From NCBI GenBank assembly GCA_018970605.1, contig JAGWWA010000005.1, positions 1-61,751 of the forward strand: a stretch of DNA of 61,751 nt, in the 5' to 3' direction. Below, piece by piece: positions 35,401 to 45,400 of the stretch. Under the pieces are notes generated by a model. The model saw nothing but the letters and a program-made list of their open reading frames with translations. It was not told the DNA's origin and ran no database searches. A program made the translations under genes and the position numbers. Position 1 is the stretch's first letter. Every line of letters starts with the position of its first letter. The DNA is from Planctomycetota bacterium (GTDB taxonomy: Bacteria; Planctomycetota; Planctomycetia; Pirellulales; UBA1268).

Positions 35401-36730
35401 GGCCGACTATCCCAACCTGGCGAACTTCATGAACGGCGTGCTGGCGGGCATCCAGTCGCCAGCCCGGATCATCCACGGCTGGGAATCGACGTTCTGGTAC
35501 GGCATGAACCGCACGATCGACGGCATCTCGACGCAGTTCGCCGGCGATCGCACCGTCTACGCCCAGACCCGCAGCGACATCCGCAACTCGTGGCGCAGCT
35601 TCAGCGACGATCCGGCGAAGTACGACGCCTTCGTGGACGTCGGCATGGCGGCCTGGGTCGAGAGCGATCCCTACAACCTGCCCGACGGCTGGCCGACTGG
35701 CTTCGTCAACGATCCCGGCCCCTGGTCGAATCTCGCCGCCACGCTCGCCTACAGCGACGAGTATGTCTGGACGTGGAGCGAGCACACCAACTACTCGCAG
35801 CAGCGGGCCACGCTCAATCCCTTTCTGGCGTCGCTCGCCAACCGCACGTTCAACACCGGAACCGAACAGGCCACCACCTTCATCGACGACTTCGCGACCG
35901 ACCCGCTGAAGCGGGGCTGGTCGTTCGACTTCAACATGCTCGACATCGGCCGCGACATCGGCCGGCTCTCGGTCGCGATGACGACCGATTCCCTGGCCTA
36001 CGCCTGGTCGCCGGCGGATGGCGCCGTGGCCGTGCGCAGCAACTGGAAGCGGGGCGCTTTCGACGCGATCGAAGGGCTCCCGACGGCACAACGGCGGCGA
36101 TACACGAAGCCCATCGAGGCGGCGACCCGTTCGAGCGACATCCATACGGAAGTCGACTTCACGGTCGATGCCTTCGGCAGCGACCCGGACAATCCGATCC
36201 TGCTCGGCCTGTTCCACAGCCAGGCCACGACCGACCGACAGTCGCTCTGCCTGAGGATCGACGGCAGTTCGACCGTGAGCGTCGTCCTCGCCGGCGACGG
36301 CACGCCGCTCTCGCTGCCCCTGGCTCCCGCCGCCCCGCTCACCACCGGCACCGGCTACCGCGTGGTGCTCGACTACGCCGCCGCCACGCGGACGCTTTCG
36401 GCGCGACTACTGGCCCGCGGTGGCATGACCACCGTCGCCGCGACAAGCACCCAGGTGCCCGGCACCGTCGGCGCGTTCGTGCTCGACGAGGCCGGCCTCG
36501 CCCAGCGGGAAGCGGCCGTCTCCACCTCGGCGGCCCAGGCTCATCGGTTCCGTCTCGACGCGTTCGCGTTCGGCACGTCCCTGCCGACCGCTCGGGCATC
36601 CGCGACCGCCGACTCGACTGCCGCGGGCGAGCCGACCGCTTTCAGTTCAGCCGAACTCGCCTTCGCCGCCCTGGCTCTCGATCAGTCGACGACCGTCGGC
36701 ACGAACGGGGCGAAGAAGCGGCTGTTCTGA
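32432..36730 (+). CDS. LEPR-XLL multidomain protein with dockerin, discoidin and TIM-barrel-like regions, module 1 gene 4
   Basis: The 1432-aa product starts with ESLERRHLLAI, the LEPR-XLL tag found at the N-terminus of large exported planctomycete proteins. Then follow a beta-rich region (about 40-340), a canonical dockerin-like pair (about 345-405; DTNLDGSVDMLD and DTTYDGVVDILD), a lectin/LamG-like beta region (about 410-620), an F5/8 type C (discoidin) domain (about 627-768; SRAVDGNASTVYSS), and a TIM-barrel-like region (about 774-1146). That region has acidic residues Asp932 and Glu934 in FMMDPEQY, plus SFFTWGPE and WTWSEH, and suggests a glycoside hydrolase I cannot assign. A last beta domain ends the protein, and no PEP-CTERM is visible. 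It probably binds and perhaps cleaves a surface or environmental glycan. Confidence 0.85.
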   Translation: MTTRWKHDARRKRTSASLPGGESLERRHLLAITASVTSGELRIGFTSSAAAEQIARLSSDGTNYTVRNTNNVSVGTFAVSAVNSIMVTGLTAVERFEIPATSTREIADPITVAATVETTVIGRAIATSAGGVQIGSPAITLAAGVTTAAAQTYAGNVTLATGTLVAASTAGADIRFESTVTGVAGSELVVETAGAATVLGGLSGPARLIKRGAGGLRLPSSGSFNGGTAVEAGELAVTRSGGLGAGTLQLAANTRLKLDAGTTPVDVATLTVANGGRIDVGVGGLRIASGGASLATVRSLLTAGRNGGTWDGAAGIVSREAAATIGRGVGVVVADDGSLRVAFAAAGDTNLDGSVDMLDCSTILAGAKFDSGDPASWIDGDTTYDGVVDILDIADVFSGSLYDAGPYLPATTLPAGFSETWETLATATLPASAWQLQTGGWGTVDQQDVRGAGRKHAVAAGQATRLMRPIDLAAQNHVVLQGWLSSTGTTDRSMLGLASFPTVTNNALVQMGANGKSTYRIEYGNLATGSAPIEIDTTLPVEAGWHFMRLDLVRDPTDTTLWQATWRGWNTARTIEKTQSFSWRFDAGGVNWAMLGSSAATAGSVAWDAIDIGPLGTVGPPPALPTTTPQVVGTASSTIAGWEPSRAVDGNASTVYSSTSHGATAVATEWVALDVGKVATMSGLKIYPRGNACFPVDYQIQSSTDMITWTTVPGMTFTGQTAPATSVTHTFASAIQARGLRIYATKLSSDGFNHYLQIADMQVPEFLPSDLQAWVSPAELRDKKVINTGIFSRVTFEDPDAPMPHYLATHPDYLANTPFDGITIPVPIDPAWTTSQGLVSRPIYGLNQLTMLNVPIPWSVVQGAVNDLKQVQWGHVTDNFLWYGFSEFASDEDAATKSVNPSSAADWNVVVQNAALCARMCREAGLKGFMMDPEQYGHYPTGEYYPFGLGTAATWRARGEQWIKAVQAEYPEIILNSFFTWGPESQPGGWADYPNLANFMNGVLAGIQSPARIIHGWESTFWYGMNRTIDGISTQFAGDRTVYAQTRSDIRNSWRSFSDDPAKYDAFVDVGMAAWVESDPYNLPDGWPTGFVNDPGPWSNLAATLAYSDEYVWTWSEHTNYSQQRATLNPFLASLANRTFNTGTEQATTFIDDFATDPLKRGWSFDFNMLDIGRDIGRLSVAMTTDSLAYAWSPADGAVAVRSNWKRGAFDAIEGLPTAQRRRYTKPIEAATRSSDIHTEVDFTVDAFGSDPDNPILLGLFHSQATTDRQSLCLRIDGSSTVSVVLAGDGTPLSLPLAPAAPLTTGTGYRVVLDYAAATRTLSARLLARGGMTTVAATSTQVPGTVGAFVLDEAGLAQREAAVSTSAAQAHRFRLDAFAFGTSLPTARASATADSTAAGEPTAFSSAELAFAALALDQSTTVGTNGAKKRLF

Positions 36731-37042
36731 TCCATCGTACGACCGGCCCTTCTCAACCGGTGGGTGTCAGCGGTGCCCGAGCTCGCGGCGATGGGACTCG
36801 GCGCGGTAGGGTTGCTCGTCGGCATGACGGCTCCCACCGTGTCGAAGACCGTTGACTCCCTGATCTCGGACGGGGTGCGTCGAACCGTGGGGTCGTCGCG
36901 GTGTGGGCCTCGGGGGACCGATCCTGTGGGGGTCGGCCGAGATCTTGACGCCCCACTCGTCCTTATAATAAATTGTGTTGACTAACGACGGGAGGTGGCC
37001 GGGTGGGTTGCCTTCCGGAGCACTTTTTAACTGGAGATGCTC
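36731..37042. other. Spacer between modules 1 and 2
   Basis: These 312 nt hold a winged-helix remnant of a ROK regulator (36764-36985 at most), then an A/T-rich CTTATAATAAATTG (36962-36975) that is the best promoter candidate for module 2 and a TTGACG at 36945-36950. The palindrome found before module 1 is absent. Confidence 0.6.
36764..36985 (+). pseudogene. Remnant of a ROK-type regulator winged helix
   Basis: A 73-codon open frame contains GMTAPTVSKTVDSLISDGV (36821-36877), which matches GLTAPTVSKVVDSLLEQGL in the complete ROK regulator at 25652 at most positions. The sequence before it is only weakly alike and the part after it does not continue into a ROK domain. A full regulator would need about 1.1 kb; only about 220 nt are left. 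Its place directly before module 2, as the intact gene is before module 1, indicates a duplicated and then decayed regulator gene. The divergence suggests an old event or a different ROK parent. Confidence 0.65.
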
Positions 37043-38581
37043 ATGGGCGGAGCGGCGTATCGGGTCGGAGCGTCAGTCGTGGCGCTGGCGGTCATCGCCG
37101 GCGCGATGCCTGCCGAGGCCCAGACGTGGATTGGAACGGGAGGCGATGGCCTCTGGAGCACGGCCGGCAACTGGTCTTCGCCACCAGGATCGACCGCAGC
37201 CACGCTCGTGTTTTCGGGAACGACGAATCCCTTCACCGTGAACGACGGCGCCGTCTCGAGTGTCGGGGCGATTCGGTTCACGAACACGACGACGAGCGGA
37301 AGTTTCGTGCTCGCCGGGGCGACCGCCGTGACCGTCACCGGCAGCATCTTTACGGCCAACGGCACCGCTGGGACCGAGGAGATATCGTTTCCCATCACGC
37401 TCGGCCCCACCTTGGTCTCGGTCAACGTCGGCGGCAACGGACATTTTCTCAAGATCAGCGGAACGATCTCCGGCAACGCGACCAGTGAGTTTCGCAAGGT
37501 GGTGGACAACGGTCGCCTGATCCTCACTGCCAACAACACGTTCATCGGCAAGTTCGCTCCACGGGTGGGCAGTGTGCAGTTTCCCAAATGGGGCGCCATC
37601 GGAGATCCGTCGCCCCTCGGCGCGGGCAACCTGCCGATCGAGGTCGGCCAGGCGGGCAACACCAGCGACATGATCTACGACGGTCCTGGGGAGACGACCA
37701 ATCGCTACATCCAGGTCGGCATGGGCGCCAGTGGTCTTGGCGGTTCCACGATCACAAATAGTGGCTCGGGCGCGTTGGTCTTCACGGCCGCAAGCCGCCC
37801 GAGCCATCCCGACTACGGCAACAACCTGTTCAACCAGCGGCAACCGAGCATCAACGCGGGCATCAACCGCACCCTCACCTTTCAGGGATCCAACTCGGGC
37901 TCGAACACGGTCGCCTCGGTGATCGTCGACAATAACGACGGGTCGGCGCGAGTCGGCGTCACGAAGGCGGGTTCGGGTCGCTGGATTCTCTCGGGCACCA
38001 ACACCTACACGGGGGGCACGCAGGTCAACGCCGGGACGCTGGTGCTCGACGGGCTCACGGGCGTGGCCGCCTTCACCAACCAGGTCGCCGTGGGGGCGAC
38101 GCTCGCCGGGTCGGGCACGCTTTCCGGGCCGACCACAGTGTCGGGCATCCTCTCGCCCGGCGGGGGAGTCGGTTCCGTGGGCACGCTCTCGTTCAACGCG
38201 TCGAGTTTCCTCTGGAACAGCGGTTCCTCCGCCTCGGCCGCAACCGACTGGGCCTACGACCTCGGAGCTGCGAACCAGTCGGACTCGATCAGCATTGTCG
38301 GCCCGTTCACGAAGTCGGGCACCGGCAGCGGCTACCGGTTTGACTTCGGCGGCAGCACGCAACTTGGCACATTCACCCTGGCGTCCTGGACCGGGACGAC
38401 GTCGTTCCTGGCCTCCGACTTCGGTTATACGAATCTCGGCGGCGGCAACACGGCCACGTTCGACATCGTGGGCACGTCGCTGCTGGTGACGGTCGTTCCC
38501 GAACCGACGACGGCGGTGTGGCTGGTCGCAAGCGCGCTGTCGGCAGGCGTTATCGCACTGCGGCGGCGGGGTGAACGCTGA
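37043..38581 (+). CDS. PEP-CTERM beta-strand-repeat protein, module 2 gene 1
   Basis: The 512-aa product corresponds to the 515-aa module 1 protein: signal peptide ending near MPAEAQT, WSTAGNWSS opening, the DPSPLGAGNLPI...GETTNRYIQVG block near residue 186, a strand repeat (WILSGTNTYTGGTQVNAG) near 315, and an almost parallel C-terminal third (ATDWAYDLGAANQSDSISI, LASWTGTTSF, FGYTNLGGGNTATF) ending in VPEPTTAVW, hydrophobic stretch, RRRGER. It differs from its partner in the N-terminal half, where KGGxGGT has become KVVDNGR. The start at 37043 follows TGGAG by 6 nt; an ATG at 37037 overlaps that site and is less likely. Confidence 0.87.
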   Translation: MGGAAYRVGASVVALAVIAGAMPAEAQTWIGTGGDGLWSTAGNWSSPPGSTAATLVFSGTTNPFTVNDGAVSSVGAIRFTNTTTSGSFVLAGATAVTVTGSIFTANGTAGTEEISFPITLGPTLVSVNVGGNGHFLKISGTISGNATSEFRKVVDNGRLILTANNTFIGKFAPRVGSVQFPKWGAIGDPSPLGAGNLPIEVGQAGNTSDMIYDGPGETTNRYIQVGMGASGLGGSTITNSGSGALVFTAASRPSHPDYGNNLFNQRQPSINAGINRTLTFQGSNSGSNTVASVIVDNNDGSARVGVTKAGSGRWILSGTNTYTGGTQVNAGTLVLDGLTGVAAFTNQVAVGATLAGSGTLSGPTTVSGILSPGGGVGSVGTLSFNASSFLWNSGSSASAATDWAYDLGAANQSDSISIVGPFTKSGTGSGYRFDFGGSTQLGTFTLASWTGTTSFLASDFGYTNLGGGNTATFDIVGTSLLVTVVPEPTTAVWLVASALSAGVIALRRRGER

Positions 38582-38611
38582 GCAGCCTTGAAGAACAACG
38601 GGGGCGACGTG

Positions 38612-41338
38612 ATGCGGGTGGTGGTCACCAGAGGGGCGTGGATGGGTGTGATGGCGGTCGCAGTCATGGCGCTGCGTTCAGCCGAGGCCCAGAACACCTG
38701 GACAGGCGCCGGCACGACGTCTCTCTGGTCCGATTCGGGCAACTGGACCGGTCCACCCGGAACCCCCGTGCCCCCCAGCACCGACGCGATGCTGTTTTTT
38801 TCGGGAACGACCGGCACGAACAGCATCAACGACGGTGCGGTCTCGAGTGTGGTGGCGAAGGTTATCGGCACGAACAACGGGATCGTCTTTTCAAACGACG
38901 GGCTTTCCGGCAAGACGGCCGGATTTCGACTCTCTGGAAGTGCGATCACGCTCAAGGGCTACATCGAAACGATGTCTGCGGTCACCTCCCCAGCGATGAC
39001 GATCACCGACGAGATCGCCAACGACCTGCAGCTCACGATCGCGGACTTCACCCAGATCTACACCCGAACCTACAACGCCTTTGCGCATAACCTCACGATC
39101 AGCGGCGTGATTTTTGAAGACGGTGTTTCCCGAACCCTTCGCAAGGGCGGCACCGGGGGCACGCTGACGCTGACCGGTGAAAACGTCTTCACCGGCCAGA
39201 TGCAGATCAATGTCGGAGTCGTGGCGGTCGACCGGCTGGAGAACGTCGGTCAGCCGAGCCCACTCGGCGCCGGCAACCTGCCAGTGCGGCTCGGCACAGG
39301 CGCGCTCTACGGCATTCTTCAATACACCGGGACCGGAGAGACCACGAACCGCTACGTGCAGGTTGGTAGCGGCCCCAATGCGGTCGCTACGGGCACGAGC
39401 ACGGTCACGGCGAATGGCAGCGGTCCGCTCGTGTTCACCGTGGCCGGCCGTGACATGACCCATCCGCTCTACGGAAACGACTACTTCAATCAGAACGACG
39501 CGGCGGTGACCAGCCCCGGCCGCATGCTCACGCTCAACGGCACCAACACCGGCGCCAACGAGATCCAGACCGTGATCATCGACAACGTCAACGCATCGGG
39601 CGGTCTGAACAGCGGCCTCGTCTCACCGGTGAGCGTCACTAAGGCGGGATCCGGCACCTGGATTCTTTCGGGCACCAATACCTACTCGGGCACGACCACG
39701 ATCTCGGGCGGCATGCTCCAGATCGGCAACGGTGGTACGACCGGTCGGCTTGGTTTCGGCCCCACCATCAACAACGCCACGCTCACCTACAAGCGGGCAG
39801 ACGACGTGACGCTGACCACGGCGATCACCGGGAGCGGCCGTCTGGTTCAGGCCGGGCCCGGCACGCTCACGCTCGGCACCGCGCAGCCCTTCACTGGAGC
39901 GACGCGCATCGACGCCGGCACACTTTCGCTTGGGGAGACAGGTTCAATCGCGGCATCGCCATCGGTAACCGTGGCCGCCGGGGCATCGTTCTTCGTGGCC
40001 GATGTGGGGGGAGGCGCCTACCTGGTGCCGGCCACGCAGACGCTCACGGGCAACGGCACCGTCGTCGGGGCGCTGTCGATCGCCGGGGGTGCCACCGTAT
40101 CACCGGGCTCGAGTCTCGGGACTCTGTCGGTGACCGACGCTGTCACCCTCGGTTCCGACGGCAACTACACCTGGCAGATGTTCTCCGCGACTGGCACGGC
40201 CGGTGCCACGGATTCCTGGGATCTGCTCGACGTCGGCGGCACGCTGACGATCGCCTCGACGACGGCCGATCCCTTCCGGCTGAACCTCTGGACGCTCTCA
40301 GGCACCGGCCCCGATGTCAGCGGGGCCGCGGCCAACTTCAACGCCGGCCAGAGCTACACCTGGAAGATCGCCTCGGCAGCCGGAGGAATCACCGGGTTTG
40401 AGGCCAGCAAGTTTCTGATCACGACGACGGCGACCAACGGCACCGGCGGCTTCGCCAACTCGCTCGGCGGGGGAACTTTCAGCCTGGCCCAGAGCGGCAA
40501 CGACCTGAACCTGGTGTTCACGTCGGCAGCGCCGAGCGTGATCACGATCAGCGTGCCCAGCGGCACTCAGACGCAGACCCAGGCCGGGTACGCGACGCTC
40601 TCCGGATCGATCCCGGTGGTGAAAACCGGTGCCGGCACGCTCGTGCTCAATCAGGCCAACACGCTCTCGGGCTCAACGACCGTGCAGGGAGGACGGCTGC
40701 AGCTGGCCAACGGCTCGGCGCTCGCATCGAGCCGGCTGATCCCGGTCGCAGGTGGCACCGTGACGCTTGCCCCGTTTCAGCAGACGACCGTCGGCGGGCT
40801 GGCCGCGAGTGCCGGCGGGGTGACTGACGTGGGGAGCGGGGCGATGACAGTGGCCTCCGGACTCGCGACTCCCGACATGCTCGCCGCGCTGCTCGCAGGC
40901 CGGGGTGACGGCTCATGGACCGGAACGACCGGCATCACGTCGAGCCAAGCGGCGGCCGATCTCACGGCCAGCATTCCTCGTACGGTGGGCTGGCTCGACA
41001 ACGGGGATGGATCGGTGACCTTCGGATTCGCCGCTCCGGGCGACACCAACCTCGACTGGAACGTCGACATTCTCGACGCGGCCAACTTCCTCGCCGGGGG
41101 CAAGTTCGATTCCGGTGCCGCCGCGACCTGGAACGAGGGGGACTTCGGCTACGACGGCGTGGTGGACATCCTCGACGCGGCGGATTTCCTCTCCACCGGA
41201 CTCTTTGACGCGGGACCCTACAACCCTCCGCCAACCTCGGCCCCCGGTATCACCGCGGTGCCCGAACCGAGCGCCACCCTGCTCGGCGTCTCGCTCGCCG
41301 CGCTGGCCTGCATGCCGCGTGGGCGACGGAGGGTGTGA
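38612..41338 (+). CDS. PEP-CTERM protein with beta-strand repeats and dockerin-like EF-hand pair, module 2 gene 2
   Basis: The 908-aa product parallels the 899-aa module 1 protein over its full length: signal peptide ending near RSAEAQNT, the shared PSPLGAGNLPV...GETTNRYVQVG block near residue 213, three strand repeats, a long SGTQTQTQAGY region, a dockerin-like pair near residue 808 (DTNLDWNVDILD and DFGYDGVVDILD, again with Trp in the first loop) and a PEP-CTERM end (VPEPSATLLG). Retention of the unusual Trp in both copies argues for common descent. The start at 38612 has GGGGG about 7 nt upstream; a TTG at 38588 is open in frame. The stop overlaps the start region of the DUF1559 gene. Confidence 0.87.
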   Translation: MRVVVTRGAWMGVMAVAVMALRSAEAQNTWTGAGTTSLWSDSGNWTGPPGTPVPPSTDAMLFFSGTTGTNSINDGAVSSVVAKVIGTNNGIVFSNDGLSGKTAGFRLSGSAITLKGYIETMSAVTSPAMTITDEIANDLQLTIADFTQIYTRTYNAFAHNLTISGVIFEDGVSRTLRKGGTGGTLTLTGENVFTGQMQINVGVVAVDRLENVGQPSPLGAGNLPVRLGTGALYGILQYTGTGETTNRYVQVGSGPNAVATGTSTVTANGSGPLVFTVAGRDMTHPLYGNDYFNQNDAAVTSPGRMLTLNGTNTGANEIQTVIIDNVNASGGLNSGLVSPVSVTKAGSGTWILSGTNTYSGTTTISGGMLQIGNGGTTGRLGFGPTINNATLTYKRADDVTLTTAITGSGRLVQAGPGTLTLGTAQPFTGATRIDAGTLSLGETGSIAASPSVTVAAGASFFVADVGGGAYLVPATQTLTGNGTVVGALSIAGGATVSPGSSLGTLSVTDAVTLGSDGNYTWQMFSATGTAGATDSWDLLDVGGTLTIASTTADPFRLNLWTLSGTGPDVSGAAANFNAGQSYTWKIASAAGGITGFEASKFLITTTATNGTGGFANSLGGGTFSLAQSGNDLNLVFTSAAPSVITISVPSGTQTQTQAGYATLSGSIPVVKTGAGTLVLNQANTLSGSTTVQGGRLQLANGSALASSRLIPVAGGTVTLAPFQQTTVGGLAASAGGVTDVGSGAMTVASGLATPDMLAALLAGRGDGSWTGTTGITSSQAAADLTASIPRTVGWLDNGDGSVTFGFAAPGDTNLDWNVDILDAANFLAGGKFDSGAAATWNEGDFGYDGVVDILDAADFLSTGLFDAGPYNPPPTSAPGITAVPEPSATLLGVSLAALACMPRGRRRV

Positions 41339-42378
41339 TGATGATCCGCCCACGAGGGTGTCGAGTGATCGCGCGGCAACATCGCGGGATCATTGAGGGA
41401 TTCACGTTGGTTGAGCTGCTGGTCGTGATCGCGATCATCGCGACTTTGATCGGACTCCTGCTGCCTGCCGTCCAGAGTGCCCGCGAAGCGGCGCGACGGA
41501 CGCAGTGTTCCAACAGCCTCCGCCAGGTCGGGCTCGCCACCCATGGCTATGCGAGCGCGAAACAGTACCTCGTACCGGCTTTCCTGGGAAACAACGCCTA
41601 CATCAGCGCGCAGAACAACTACAACTCCTGGCCGACCTGGGCGGCGCTCATCTTGCCCTACATGGAGAACAAGACGATCGCGGATCTCTGGGACCTGAAG
41701 AGGCTTGTTCAGGCTCAGCCACCGGCTGCCTACCAGTCACCGGTGCCGATGTATTCCTGCCCGTCGCGACAGCCGATGGTTCTCAGCGAGAGCGACTTCG
41801 CGACTCCCGGCGGTATCACGTCCGACTATGCCGCTTGTTTCGGCACCCTCGTCACTCCGGCCGGCGACACGGTCTTCAGCGCCGCCGACGGCGCGATCGT
41901 ACCGGGCATTCCCACGATCGATCCCGCCACGCCGAATCCGGGAATCGAACCGAAGCTCGTTTCCACCCGGCACCAGGTGGCCGTGGGAAAGGTGCTCGAC
42001 GGTACCAGCAAGACCGTGATGTTTGGCGAAAAGTGGATCGACCCCACCGTCAAGCGGGGCCGTGACTCCGATCGCAGCGTCTACAGCGGGAATAGGTCCT
42101 CGGTGCGGCGATTGATGGGCATCAGCGCCAGTTCCGAGCCAAAGGAAAAGGGCGTCTATCGGCTCCTGCTCGATCCCCGAGCCGCCACCGGCTTCTCTCT
42201 CACCGACGTGCCCAACCAGATCCCCGGCCACAACTTTGGTGGCCCGCACAGCGGGATCACGATGTTCGTGTTCGTAGACGGCCACGTCCAGCCCGTATCG
42301 ACCGAAGCCGCCAAGGAGGTGCTCACCGCGCTCGTCACGCGGGCCGGCGGTGAAAACCTCGAATCCGGGGCTTTTTAG
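41338..42378 (+). CDS. DUF1559 pseudopilin-like protein, module 2 gene 3
   Basis: The 346-aa product has the prepilin cleavage and helix motif GFTLVELLVVIAI followed by LLLPAVQSAREAARRTQC, and the DUF1559 body: NSLRQVGLATHGYASAKQYL, NSWPTWAALILPYMEN and MFVFVDGHVQPVS near the end. Long runs are identical to the module 1 protein, and the insert before FGGPHSG is slightly longer. GTG 41335, ATG 41338 and ATG 41341 are consecutive in-frame starts; GGAGGG at 41328-41333 best fits 41338 or 41341. The first overlaps the stop of the preceding gene, so translation is coupled, more tightly than in module 1. Confidence 0.91.
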   Translation: MMIRPRGCRVIARQHRGIIEGFTLVELLVVIAIIATLIGLLLPAVQSAREAARRTQCSNSLRQVGLATHGYASAKQYLVPAFLGNNAYISAQNNYNSWPTWAALILPYMENKTIADLWDLKRLVQAQPPAAYQSPVPMYSCPSRQPMVLSESDFATPGGITSDYAACFGTLVTPAGDTVFSAADGAIVPGIPTIDPATPNPGIEPKLVSTRHQVAVGKVLDGTSKTVMFGEKWIDPTVKRGRDSDRSVYSGNRSSVRRLMGISASSEPKEKGVYRLLLDPRAATGFSLTDVPNQIPGHNFGGPHSGITMFVFVDGHVQPVSTEAAKEVLTALVTRAGGENLESGAF

Positions 42379-42477
42379 CGCATACCGGATCCTTTCCGTG
42401 GCGACCCGCGTAGGTAGCATCGAAGCAGGCCGTGACGAGGGGCGGCAGGTGGTTCCCCAGGAGCGTGAAGGCAGCCG

Positions 42478-45400
42478 ATGAGGCGACACCGGAAACATCG
42501 CCGCCAGGAGACAGCGCACCTCGCCCAGGCTGCGTCGATCGAGCCGCTCGAGCATCGCCGCATGCTTGCCGTACAAGCGTCGCTCGTCTCGGGTGAACTG
42601 CGAATTTCATTCACGCCATCCTCCACGATTCCGGAGCAGGTCGCACGGCTTACGAGCGACGGCACGAACTACACTGTTCGCAACACCAATAATGTGTCGG
42701 TCGGCACGTTCTCGGCGGTGACGACCACGGCGATCTCCGCGGCCGGATCGACGGGTAACGATCGCCTGGAGTTGCCCGCCACGGGGTCGCAACCGATCGC
42801 CGATCCGCTCACCGTTGCCTCCACGATCGAGACCGTGGTCATCGCCAAGGCTGTCACGCCATCGAGCGGCGGACTCGACATCGGCTCGCAGATGATCACC
42901 CTCGCCGCCGACGTCGTGACGCCAGGCAGTCAGACATATGCCGGCAATGTGACGCTCCAAGCGGCGGCGGCGACACGAACGACCGGCGCTGGATCGCGGG
43001 TGCGATTCGAGGGGGTTGTGAGCGGCGGTGAGGGGACTTCCCTGGTGATCGACTCGGCCGGCCCCAGCGTGCTACTCGGCGGGCTCGGGGGCACCGCCCG
43101 CCTGGTAAAGCGCGGCGCGGGCCGGCTCGAGGTGACCAACGTCGGCACCTTTGCTTCCGGCGCCGCCGTCGAGGGAGGCGAGGTTGTCGTGCGGCAAGCC
43201 AGCGGACTCGGCAGTGCTCCGCTGGCGATCGGAGACATCGGCCAGATGCGGCTCGACGTCGGAACCTCACGGCCCCGTGTGGCAGGGCTGTCGTTGGCTG
43301 AAGGCGGCCGGCTCGACGTCGGGGCCGGCGGTGTGCAGGTCGCCGCAGGCGGTTTCGACCTCGCCGCCGTGCGGCAGTGGCTGGCACGTGGTCGAGGTGA
43401 TGGCGGGTGGAACGGTCAGTCCGGCATCATGTCGACGACGGCCGCCGCGACGAGCAACCGAAGCGTGGGCTACGCCGTGAACGTGGACGGCAGCCTCTCG
43501 ATCGCCTTCGCGGCCGCCGGCGACACGAACCTCGACGGCGTGATCGACGTCCTCGACGCCTCGAACCTCATCGCCTCGGGATCGTTCGATTCCGGAGCGA
43601 ACGCGGGCTGGAGTGACGGAGACGCCAACGCCGACGGTGTCGTCGATGTGCTTGACATTGCCGACCTGCTCGGCACTTCGCTCTTCGACCAGGGAGGCTA
43701 TCTCCCGACCACGGTGTCGACGAAGGGCCTCGTCGAAACGTGGGAGCAGGCAGCCACCAGTCGGCTGCCCGCGAGTGGCTGGGTGCTGCAGACCGGCACC
43801 CTGGGCACGGTTGCGCAGCAGGACGCCCGGGGCGCAGGACGTAAATATGCCATTGCGGCGAACCAATCCTCCCGGCTCATGCGGCCAGTCTCACTCTCCG
43901 GGCTGGACCACGTCGTCGTGCAGGGCTGGTTCTCCGATTCCACCGGCAGCAATCGGGGCATGCTCGGCCTGGCATCCTTCCCGACGGTGGCCGACGCCGC
44001 CCTCGTGCGGATGGGGGCGACGGCGAAGAGCACCTACCGCATCGAGTACGTCGATCCCGCGCAGCCCGGAGTGATCACCGAGGTCGACACGGGCCTCGCT
44101 GCCGAGGCCGGCTGGCACTTCATGCGGCTCGACCTGGTGCGCGATCCGGCGAATCCCGTGTCGTGGCAGGCGACGTTTCGAGGCTGGAACACGGCACGGA
44201 CCAGCGAAGTGAAGAAGATGTTCTCGTGGGCGTTCGATCCCGCCCAGGTGCGCTGGGCCACGCTTGGCTCGGCCGTGGCGTCCACGGCCGCGACGGCCTG
44301 GGACGACGTGCGCGTCGGCTCCCTCGCCGAGGTCGGACCGCCGCCGGCGCTCCCCATGCCTCGGGTGAACGTCGTGGCGAGCGCTTCGTCGTCGATTCCC
44401 GGCTGGGAGCCGGCCAAGTTCGTAGACGCGGACGACAACACCGTCTACTCGTCGAACGGCCACGGGCCCAACTCCACGATGACCGAGTGGGCGGCCATCG
44501 ATCTCGGGGCTATCCATGGGGTCGGCTCCCTCGCGATCGCACCGCGGTCCGGAGGCTGGTGCTTTCCAGTCGATTACGAGATTCAGTCTTCCGCCGACAT
44601 GACGACGTGGACCACCGTTCCCGGGCAGGTGCACGTGGGTCAGGAGCGGCCAGAGGGCGTGGTGACGCACACCTTTTCCATGCCGGTGCAGGCTCGCGGA
44701 CTGCGAGTCTATGCCACCCGGCTGAGCCCCGACGGGAGTGGCAATCATTATCTCCAGATCGCCCGGCTCGAGGTGCCGCGATTCAAACTCGACACCCAGC
44801 CCTGGGTGAGCCCCGTCGAGCTTCGCGGCAAGAGCCTCAACTCGACCGGCATCTTCTCCAACACCCAGTTCGGAAGCGACGTGGCCCCGACGCCGCGGTT
44901 TCTGGCCCAGCATCCCGACTACCTCGCCAACCATCCCTTCGATGGCGTGACCGTTCCGCTGATCATCGACCCGAATTACCTGAAGTCGCAGGGAATCGTG
45001 AGCTCCGCCGATGTCGCGTTCCAGTGGATCGGCATGTCGTCGCTGCCGATCCCGTGGTCGGCGGTATCCCAGTCGGTCGCCTACCTCAAGCAGGTGAACT
45101 GGGGAAAGGTCACCGACAATTTCATGTGGTACGGCGTCCAGAACATCACCAACGACTCCTGGGAGGACGGCGACACGCCGCACTGGGTCGATCCCGCGTC
45201 GGCGACCGACTGGAGCGTCGTCGTCGCCAACGCCGCGGTGGCGGCCCGCGCCGCCCGTGAAGGAGGCCTCAAGGGTTTCATCATCGACACCGAGCAGTAC
45301 ACCAGGTACCCGGGCGGTGCCCGGCCCGAATATCCATTCGGCCTGGGCACTGCTGCCACCTGGCGGGAGCGGGGACGACAGTGGATCGAGGCCGTGCAGG

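Noticed and set aside
32837-36217. 1126-codon open frame on the minus strand inside the LEPR-XLL gene
   Set aside because: Antisense shadow caused by high GC3 codon use. It has no recognisable motif, is Arg/Gly/His-rich and lies wholly within a well-supported gene.
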